Below the pieces are notes generated by a model that saw nothing but the letters and a program-made list of their open reading frames with translations, was not told where the DNA came from and searched no databases. The position numbers were made by a program, and so were the translations under genes. From assembly GCF_047718555.1 (NCBI RefSeq), contig NZ_JBDNRK010000008.1:47894-111893 (forward strand): a stretch of 64,000 nt of DNA, written 5' to 3'. This stretch comes from Clostridium_I sp047718555 (GTDB lineage: Bacteria; Bacillota; Clostridia; Clostridiales; Clostridiaceae). Positions 44,940-51,262 of this stretch are shown in pieces (positions within the stretch are counted from its first letter, which is position 1; each line of letters opens with the position of its first letter).

Positions 44940-45085
44940 AATTCAAGGCTTATGTACAGATGATTATAGTACAGTATCCTCGGGGCAAGGGGATTTCAAG
45001 CCTATAAAGAGTCTTAGAGTACGAACGCTTGGAAGTAGAAATCTCTTACTTCTATATGTCGGAGTAGTTCACAAGTTGTATAAAT
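44940..45085 (+). repeat. Possible orphan right end of an IS200/IS605-type element
   Basis: The block cctcggggcaaggggattt ... gaagtagaaatctcttacttc ... ggagtagttcac reads like the structured 3' end of tnpB-type elements: a perfect gaagta...tacttc stem and the GGAGTAGTTCAC end. No tnpB frame is left. Nothing else is recognised between the transposon (44716) and this block. Confidence 0.4.
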
Positions 45086-45179
45086 ATAATTTAACAGATG
45101 TTAATTATTAAATCAAATGTGTTCAATAAAAATAATAGATTTTATAATGCGAGAAGCATATAAAAATCAAAAAAAGGTG

Positions 45180-45230
45180 ATGAATATTCAAATAATATCA
45201 GAAAATTTAAATGAATTAGGTGTTGCTTAA
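45180..45230 (+). CDS. Very short possible peptide or gene stub (16 aa)
   Basis: ATG with AAAAAAAGGTG directly before it, reading MNIQIISENLNELGVA and TAA, then at once a strong terminator. Either a true micropeptide or the first codons of a gene deleted down to its terminator. Weak call. Confidence 0.3.
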   Translation: MNIQIISENLNELGVA

Positions 45231-45275
45231 CCACCAATTAGTTTATATATAATATATAACTAATTGGTGGTTTGA
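45229..45275 (+). terminator. Strong terminator
   Basis: Stem aaccaccaattagtt / aactaattggtggtt with an inner tatatataatatata loop, then tgatttttt. Confidence 0.85.
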
Positions 45276-45447
45276 TTTTTTGTGGTTGTTAATCTGGAGT
45301 TTATTTATAGTTTTAAATCTGCTTTCTTAAGCAGATCAAGTAAATTAGTCATAGGCCAAGGTCTCATAATTTAAGTTTTTATTTTTGATAAGTTCATATC
45401 ATTTTTTATAACTGAATCTTTCATAGTAGTATTAATAACACCGTTTT

Positions 45448-45484
45448 AAAGCAATACCCTGAATCAGATCTAAACATTAGTATT
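45448..45484 (+). pseudogene. Short remnant of a TnpI-like recombinase
   Basis: The bases read LKQYPESDLNIS in one frame. The transposon recombinase has YLKAYPESDLNCYVF at 42109-42150, so about ten of eleven residues agree. The surrounding 45280-45447 holds only decayed AT-rich sequence (on the minus strand a stretch reading RPWPMTNLLDLLKKADL hints at another relic). Very short, hence cautious. Confidence 0.35.
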
Positions 45485-45643
45485 AGGCACATTCAAATAA
45501 ATAACTAGTCAGTATGCTAGGCTATTTTAAATCCTACTGCGTCAACAGAACCCTCAGATAGCTCACTATCCTCAGAACCTGTTTCCTTGTAGATTTCAAA
45601 ATATCCGTCGCATCTTTGACTTACTATTTATTTTCATATTCCT
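45485..45643. mobile_element. MITE with imperfect terminal inverted repeats, copy 3
   Basis: 159 bases, about 95% identical to copy 2 at 33236, same orientation: aggcacattcaaataaat to atttattttcatattcct. It ends 23 bases before the -35 box of the merR promoter. Confidence 0.75.
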
Positions 45644-45665
45644 TAATTAAATTTTAAATTATAAC

Positions 45666-45696
45666 TTGACTTAAAGTATACTTTAAGTGGTATGTT
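45666..45696 (+). promoter_or_regulatory. MerR-type promoter with perfect palindromic operator
   Basis: TTGACT (45666-45671) and TATGTT (45691-45696) are separated by 19 bases, the over-long spacer that MerR proteins correct by twisting DNA. The spacer carries the perfect 20-base palindrome acttaaagtatactttaagt (45669-45688). This shows the operon is controlled by its own first gene. Confidence 0.85.
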
Positions 45697-45718
45697 TTTA
45701 AATAAGGGAGGTATTGCT

Positions 45719-46096
45719 ATGGCAGAATTTGAAATAAGCGAAGTGTCAAAATTAATAAAATTAAAAACACATACTCTCAGGTACTATGAAAGTATAGGAT
45801 TAATCACAAGTATAAAAAGAAACTCATCTGGAAAAAGAATTTATAGTGAAGAAGATATAAAATGGCTTCAAGTTATAAATAGACTTAGAGAAACTGGAAT
45901 GACTATAGAGAAAATGAAAGAATACGCTCAATTAAGAAAGATGGGAGATTCAACTATTACAGAAAGAAAAAATATTATGAAAGAACATTTAGCATTAATT
46001 GAAGATAAAATTAAAGAGTTATTAAAATCACGAGATTATGTTGCAAAAAAAATTAAGATTTATACTGAAATGGAGGAAAAGATTAATGGAAGATAG
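45719..46096 (+). CDS. MerR-family transcriptional regulator
   Basis: 125 aa. EISEVSKLIKLKTHTLRYYE (about 4-23) is the MerR helix-turn-helix, then IGLITSIKRNSSGKRIYSEE, the wing. The rest is the dimer coiled coil; there are no metal-binding Cys, so the effector is probably an organic compound. It resembles the AdhR/CueR-sized group without cysteines. GGGAGG fits ATG 45719. First gene of an operon with a CMD protein, whose start overlaps by 11 bases. Confidence 0.9.
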   Translation: MAEFEISEVSKLIKLKTHTLRYYESIGLITSIKRNSSGKRIYSEEDIKWLQVINRLRETGMTIEKMKEYAQLRKMGDSTITERKNIMKEHLALIEDKIKELLKSRDYVAKKIKIYTEMEEKINGR

Positions 46097-46877
46097 ATTA
46101 AAACGAGGATATATAAAATTGCGTGAGGTAGATGGGAGTGCTGGTAAAGATGTAGAAAATAGTTTGAATGATATATTTCCAGACTTAGTTAAGTATATGA
46201 TTGAGTACGTTTGGGGTGATATATACTCAAGAAATATATTGGATCTAAAATCAAAAGAAATGGCTGTAGCTGCGGCATTAACAGCAATGGGAAATGCTGA
46301 GCCCCAATTAAAGGTTCACATAAATGGAGCATTAAATGTTGGTTGTACAATTAATGAAATTAAAGAAATAATACTTCAAATGTCTGCATACTCTGGTTTT
46401 CCAGCATGTATAAATGCAATGAACGCGTTAAAGAATGTGTTAAAGGAACGTGAAAAGCAAGGAATAAAAGATTGTATAGGCGATGAACCAACAAATAAAA
46501 TTTCGCCTATGGAAAGATATGAAGTTGGTGTAAAAGAACTTTCTGAATTAGACAGTAAGCAGGTAAATTTTCTTGAAGAAACTTATAATGATTTTTCACC
46601 GGACTTAGTTAAATTTATAGTATGTGGTCAAGCAGATATTACAGCAAGAAATAATTTAAATAAAAAATATAGGGAAATTTCTACAATTTCAGCTTTAGCG
46701 GCTTTAGGTACTGCTCAGCCACAATTAAAATTTCATATTAATGCAGGACTTAATATAGGATTAACAGCTGATGAAATTAAAGAAATTATGCTTTTAACTA
46801 CTGTTTATTCAGGTTTCCCAAAAGCTATAAATGGAACAAATATTTTAAAAGAAGTTTTAAAAGAAAGAAACGAATAA
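46086..46877 (+). CDS. Carboxymuconolactone decarboxylase-family protein (two CMD domains)
   Basis: 263 aa consisting of two homologous AhpD-like/CMD units of about 105 residues: ALTAMGNAEPQLKVHINGAL ... YSGFPACINAMNAL and ALAALGTAQPQLKFHINAGL ... YSGFPKAINGTNIL. The AhpD CxxC redox pair is absent, and the His of KVHI/KFHI is kept in both. ATG 46086 with GGAGG overlaps the merR stop, so translation is coupled. It probably modifies the compound sensed by MerR or exported by the MFS protein. Confidence 0.85.
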   Translation: MEDRLKRGYIKLREVDGSAGKDVENSLNDIFPDLVKYMIEYVWGDIYSRNILDLKSKEMAVAAALTAMGNAEPQLKVHINGALNVGCTINEIKEIILQMSAYSGFPACINAMNALKNVLKEREKQGIKDCIGDEPTNKISPMERYEVGVKELSELDSKQVNFLEETYNDFSPDLVKFIVCGQADITARNNLNKKYREISTISALAALGTAQPQLKFHINAGLNIGLTADEIKEIMLLTTVYSGFPKAINGTNILKEVLKERNE

Positions 46878-46952
46878 TTTTATTTAAATACAGTTAAATT
46901 ATTATTTTAGTAATAAATTTGAAGATAGACATAATATAAAGGGAGCTGCAAA

Positions 46953-48146
46953 ATGAAAAATAATATAAAATCTAATAGAATTAACTCTAATCATTCTAAT
47001 TATCTTCCAATGCCAGGATTACTTGCCCTGGCTATGACAGGATTTACAGCCATTATGACAGAAACACTTCCAGCAGGTTTGTTACCACAGATAAGCAAAG
47101 GGCTCAAAGTATCAGAAACTCTTGCAGGTCAGTTGGTTACCTTATATGCTATTGGCTCATTAGTAGCCGCTATTCCATTAGTTGTTGTCACTCAAAGGTG
47201 GAGACGTCGCCCACTTCTTCTTATATCTATTTGTGGTTTCCTTATTTTTAACAGTATCACAGCATTATCATCTAATTATATATTGACACTAATTGCACGC
47301 TTCCTTGCAGGAGTATCTGCTGGTGTTTCATGGGGAATGATTCCTGGATATGCTCGACGCATGGTCTCAGATCAGCTTAAAGGACGAGGTCTAGCTATAG
47401 CAATGATAGGTATACCAATTGCCTTAACTTTTGGTGTACCTCTGGGAACCTTTTTAGGCAATATTATTGGATGGCGCTATATATTTGGATTCATGGCAAT
47501 GCTTAATCTTACATTGATAGTATGGGTAATTTTAAAAGTACCTGATTACCCAGGACAGGCCACTAAATCTTCCATATCTGTCTTAAGTATATTTACTACT
47601 ACAGGAGTACGCCCTATACTGTTTGTTATTATGACTTGGATACTGGCTCATAATATTATTTATACATATATAGTCCCATTTCTTACATCATTGGGTATGA
47701 GCAATCATATTGATTTGGCATTACTTATTTTTGGTATTTCAGCCTTTGTAAGTATATGGCTCGTAGGTTTATTGATTGATCGTTGGTTACGTATGTTAGT
47801 TTTAATTAGTATAGCTGTTTTTGCATTGGATTCAATTGTATTTGGCATGGCTAGTAATAATTTTATGGTTATATATATATGTACTGCTATTTGGGGATTA
47901 ACATTTGGTGGTTCATCAACATTGTTAAGTACAGCACTTGCTGAGACCGTTGTAGATGAAGGCGTGGATATAGCTATGTCAATAAGCACCACTGTATGGA
48001 ACTTAGCTATAGCAGGTGGCAGTTTGGCAGGAGGAATACTTCTTAAAAATGTTGGTGCTGCTTCATTTACAAAGGTACTGTTTATATTGTTAATTTTCGC
48101 ACTAATTGTATCATATATGTCAAAAAAGCATGGATTTACTCAATAA
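46953..48146 (+). CDS. MFS transporter, drug/arabinose-efflux type (DHA1)
   Basis: 397 aa with 12 membrane helices. Family motif A is GQLVTLYAIGSLVAAIP with QRWRRRPLLL following the second helix (about 73-82). The start region GFTAIMTETLPAGLLPQIS is the DHA1 hallmark (TExLPAGLLP), and motif C is in IPIALTFGVPLGTFLG. Third gene of the MerR operon, 75 bases after the CMD protein, AAGGGAG before the ATG. Probably exports a toxic organic compound. Confidence 0.9.
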   Translation: MKNNIKSNRINSNHSNYLPMPGLLALAMTGFTAIMTETLPAGLLPQISKGLKVSETLAGQLVTLYAIGSLVAAIPLVVVTQRWRRRPLLLISICGFLIFNSITALSSNYILTLIARFLAGVSAGVSWGMIPGYARRMVSDQLKGRGLAIAMIGIPIALTFGVPLGTFLGNIIGWRYIFGFMAMLNLTLIVWVILKVPDYPGQATKSSISVLSIFTTTGVRPILFVIMTWILAHNIIYTYIVPFLTSLGMSNHIDLALLIFGISAFVSIWLVGLLIDRWLRMLVLISIAVFALDSIVFGMASNNFMVIYICTAIWGLTFGGSSTLLSTALAETVVDEGVDIAMSISTTVWNLAIAGGSLAGGILLKNVGAASFTKVLFILLIFALIVSYMSKKHGFTQ

Positions 48147-48231
48147 AAACATAAATCTAATAACTTTTTATCTGGATAAAAAAATCAAAATATAACTACT
48201 TTATAGTATCGATATATTTTATTCAATAACT

Positions 48232-48255
48232 AAAAAGGCATCATTGCCTTTTTTA
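48232..48255. terminator. Bidirectional terminator
   Basis: Stem aaaaggca / tgcctttt with ttttta; between the MFS gene and the convergent DUF6483 gene. Confidence 0.75.
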
Positions 48256-48261
48256 TGATTA

Positions 48262-48654
48262 TTACAAACACTTAACTTTTACTAAACTAATTTTATTCAT
48301 ATATTTTTTTACATCTCTTAAGCCTTCTACTATTTCATTTCTTGAAAAGTTACATTTAGCAAGTTTATCATCACTCCATAAATTTAGTTTTTTATAAAAT
48401 GATAAAGCTATTTGTAGATTGAAGGGTGATTTACATATTTCGATATGTTCAAATATCATATTTTCAGCTTCATTAATTTTCCCAGCATTTATATAATTAT
48501 TGAGCATAATTGATAATAAATCATTTTCCGAAATTGTTACATTACCATTTTGTTCATTAACCAAACTATCCATAGCATTTTTCCCTGAAAAAATGGTAAC
48601 CAATAGTTGTGTACTTGATTTTATTAATTTCATTATATAATCACTTTCATTCAT
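48262..48654 (-). CDS. DUF6483-like protein
   Basis: 130 aa helical protein, small and soluble: NESDYIMKLIKSSTQLLVTI at the start, LLSIMLNNYINAGKINEAEN in the middle (a TPR-like helical hairpin) and SPFNLQIALSFYKKLNLWSD later. The family is widespread in clostridia and has no known role. ATG 48654 with GGGGAGTGA upstream. The 324 bases beyond it to 48978 hold no gene. Confidence 0.65.
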   Translation of the reverse strand: MNESDYIMKLIKSSTQLLVTIFSGKNAMDSLVNEQNGNVTISENDLLSIMLNNYINAGKINEAENMIFEHIEICKSPFNLQIALSFYKKLNLWSDDKLAKCNFSRNEIVEGLRDVKKYMNKISLVKVKCL

Positions 48655-48978
48655 ATACAAATCACTCCCCATTATCTAGAAATATAAAACATTGGTATAA
48701 GAAATTATAATTAGTTGTAATAGCATGTATTTTTATAAATAACATATAAAAATTAAATATAAGTAATATACTGTATATTATATCATCTTGAATGAAGTTT
48801 TCAAATTGGTGTATATATTGTTTTTCTATTTTAAAGATAGTAGCCACATAACTGTAATGTTATGATACTAAAGAATATATTGCAATTTACTTTTTTGTCC
48901 ATAATATGGTATGATTTTTTTATAAATAATTAGTATTGATTTGTAGGTAAATGCGAAGAAAAAAAGTATATAAAGTAG

Positions 48979-49080
48979 GTGAATAACGTGATATGTAAAG
49001 AGTGCTATAGTAAAAATTCAAGAATAACGCCACTCTTAAATCCAGAACAATGTTTAGAAAATCATACTCAATATATATAA
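48979..49080 (+). pseudogene. Truncated N-terminus of a Cys-containing clostridial protein
   Basis: GTG 48979 or 48988 (GTAGGTG just before) opens 33 codons: ICKECYSKNSRITPLLNPEQ and CLENHTQYI, then TAA. The CxxC and the later Cys look like the first half of a zinc-ribbon pattern, whose partner cysteines would follow but are missing. The stop falls where the minus-strand TnsC frame ends, so the Tn7-like remnant seems to have replaced the rest of the gene. I recall similar proteins in clostridia without known function. Confidence 0.4.
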
Positions 49081-50334
49081 TCTCTCTGCCTCATTAGGTA
49101 TCAAAATATCCTCATATTGAGCCATTAATTCAATATCACCACTTCTGATTGCTTCTCTCATTTTTTTAGTAAGAGCAAGGTCTTTTTTTGTAGTTTCATT
49201 AATTGTATGCTCATCTATTTTTTCGTGACCATTATAAATTGCATTGGCTTGAGTAAATGTAAAAAGTTTAATTGCAAAGTCCATAATACCTTGAGAGTGT
49301 TCATAGAATAAATCAATCAGTTTATCCGATAAAGGTACTTTTTCTTTAGTCCATTGATATTGCCATAGGGCTGTCATAAAGGTTTGCCATTCGTTTTTAT
49401 CAGTTATTCTATCCCAAAGTATAAATCCATTACCACCTATCCTTCTAGGTTCTCTAATATTATCTTGAAGAACTTGATATGCTTTATTTGTTCCAATTAC
49501 AAGAATGGGAACTTGAATTGTATTTATTATTTCAACAAGGAAATCTAGCAATTCTTTGGTTTTGGACTGGGTTTTTACAAGATGCTGGATTTCATCTATC
49601 ACAATAAGTCCAATGTTTTCATTTATAGCAGCATTAGGCATATTCTGAACCATAGTTCCGCGTCTTTCTCCACCAAAATTTTTAAAATATTGAGCATTAT
49701 CTATAATTTCATCAAGTTTATTGAAAAAGGCATTGCATAGAGATTTTATTGTTCCATCTGTAGGGCATTCTAGTTTAATATAAGATATTTGCTTTTCTAT
49801 TAATGAGTGACCGTTATATTCAGTATGTTTTACAAATTGCGGAAAGAGATTTAGTATTTTATTAGTGGAGACAGTCTTTCCGCTGCCGCTAATACCAAAT
49901 ATACATAAGCCACTGGAAGTAGTATATATATTGTCATCAATATCCTCATCTATATAAAATTTACTAATATCAACATCACGATTAAAGTATTTTCGTCTTA
50001 TATTACATTTTCTTCTTACATTCTCAGGGCTGAATGGGTTTTTATCTTTATAACCATCTGTAAGAGCCGTGTAAATTTTATTATATAGTTCAACATGTTC
50101 ATTGTTAGGTATAAAAAATTGCTTTAACCTACTTAGAAGTTGTATTCTTTGACTTTTTGATAATTCTCTTTCTTCATCGCTATATTTAATAGGTGAATAT
50201 AACTTTCTATATAGTTCAGTTGGCTCAAGAAGGGGAGGTAGAGCTTCAATAAAAGGGTTTCCCTCATAATCTGGTAAAGAAGGGGTGGTATATACAGCAT
50301 TCATTCTACGTTTATATTTATCCATGGTTTTCAT
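49054..50334 (-). CDS. TnsC-like AAA ATPase of a Tn7-like element (probably 3'-truncated)
   Basis: 426 aa. N-terminal 130 residues are the TnsC type; Walker A is IFGISGSGKTVS (about 146-157), Walker B is IGLIVIDEIQHLV (about 240-252), and sensor VIGTNKAY (about 279). Tn7 TnsC proteins run to 550 aa, and the last residues (YILSMIF) are encoded by sequence belonging to the cut gene on the other strand, so the C-terminus is fused. 16 bases after the TnsB fragment, same operon. No TnsD/TniQ, TnsA or Cas genes are nearby. Confidence 0.8.
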   Translation of the reverse strand: MKTMDKYKRRMNAVYTTPSLPDYEGNPFIEALPPLLEPTELYRKLYSPIKYSDEERELSKSQRIQLLSRLKQFFIPNNEHVELYNKIYTALTDGYKDKNPFSPENVRRKCNIRRKYFNRDVDISKFYIDEDIDDNIYTTSSGLCIFGISGSGKTVSTNKILNLFPQFVKHTEYNGHSLIEKQISYIKLECPTDGTIKSLCNAFFNKLDEIIDNAQYFKNFGGERRGTMVQNMPNAAINENIGLIVIDEIQHLVKTQSKTKELLDFLVEIINTIQVPILVIGTNKAYQVLQDNIREPRRIGGNGFILWDRITDKNEWQTFMTALWQYQWTKEKVPLSDKLIDLFYEHSQGIMDFAIKLFTFTQANAIYNGHEKIDEHTINETTKKDLALTKKMREAIRSGDIELMAQYEDILIPNEAERLYILSMIF

Positions 50335-50350
50335 CTGCTTTCAGTCTTAT

Positions 50351-51058
50351 TTATTCTGGTCTTCCAAATATAATATTTTGTAGTAAAACATTCATTTCAT
50401 CATTATGCTTTTGCACATGCTCTTCATAGGTCATTTCATCATCATTTTTTGAAATATTAGAATTATTTGATGCTTTACTTTTATATTTGTCTAAGTTTAC
50501 AATAGGTGCATCATTACTTCGCTTTTGAGGATCAAGGTCAAAGTATTCTTCTTTTCTTATAATTGTTTTTTCAATCTTTTTATTTACAGGTATATTTTTC
50601 AATTTGTTTTTTGATGAATTTTCCACCATTTTTGATTGGTTTACAGCATTATCAATAATATCTTTCATCTGATGATGAGAATTTATTTGCACTGAGATAT
50701 TCTCTGTATTATTTAATTTTTTTAATCTTGACTCTGTACTTCTTATTTTTATTAGTTCATCAAGGGATATATCTTTGCAATCTTTAAGACTTTTTTCGAG
50801 CATAGTACAGGTTTCAAATTGCATTGTCTTTTTATCATAAATATAAATCTTGTTTAGGTTTCTTGGATCATAAGCTATATCTACTTGTTTTGGAACATTT
50901 GAAATCCTTAAAAACCAATTTTCACGTATTCCAGTTTCAGATGTATAGTATAATCCTTTAAAATTAATTCCACCTCTTTGAACAGCTGCTTTAGCTTTAG
51001 GCATTAAGGTAAGCATCATTTTTTCTTTAGGTACACTGCTTGTAAACAGAAGCTTCAT
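50351..51058 (-). pseudogene. TnsB-like transposase, C-terminal fragment
   Basis: 235 codons. MLTLMPKAKAAVQRGGINFK, GLYYTSETGIRENWFLRISN and VDIAYDPRNLNKIYIYD match the Mu-type transposase C-terminal beta-barrel domain of TnsB/TniA. The whole catalytic DDE core that should precede it (about 400 residues) is missing; only the part that contacts TnsC is left. The frame opens directly after the terminator hairpin, so no ribosome site is clear. A charged tail with NDEMTYEEHVQKHNDEMNV follows, as used for TnsC binding. Confidence 0.75.
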
Positions 51059-51060
51059 TG

Positions 51061-51101
51061 AAAAAAATCACTATTTATTTTTTAAATTATAAATAGTGAT
51101 T
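51061..51101 (-). terminator. Intrinsic terminator between nrdJ and the tns remnant
   Basis: Perfect stem aatcactatttat / ataaatagtgatt, and on the minus strand a run of seven T follows. It would stop transcripts coming from nrdJ before the tns remnant. Confidence 0.85.
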
Positions 51102-51146
51102 TCATATTTTTTTATTTGAACATTAATAAATAAATATTCAATTTCT

Positions 51147-51230
51147 AGTAAAGCTGAAAGATGTATGGGCAAAGGTCAAAGCTGTATCAGTAAAGTTGAA
51201 AGTTGTATTAGTAAAGGTCAAAGTTGTATT
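51147..51230. repeat. Four tandem 21-bp repeats
   Basis: Units start at 51147, 51168, 51189 and 51210, each of the form a-g-t-aaag-n-t-n-aaag-n-tgtat-t. Units 1 and 3 have tgaaag, units 2 and 4 have tcaaag, so a 42-bp dimer was duplicated. They lie 33 bases from the nrdJ stop and 88 from the TnsB fragment. Tn7 right ends have overlapping arrays of about four 22-bp TnsB sites, so this may be the surviving transposon end. Confidence 0.7.
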
Positions 51231-51262
51231 TCTACTATTATCAATAATGGTTAATTGAAATT

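Noticed and set aside
48662..48847. Minus-strand frame of 61 codons
   Set aside because: No ribosome site, AT-driven open frame overlapping the promoter region of the DUF6483 gene.
51147..51230. The tandem 21-bp repeats as a CRISPR array
   Set aside because: The units are directly adjacent with no spacers, and no cas gene is in the window.
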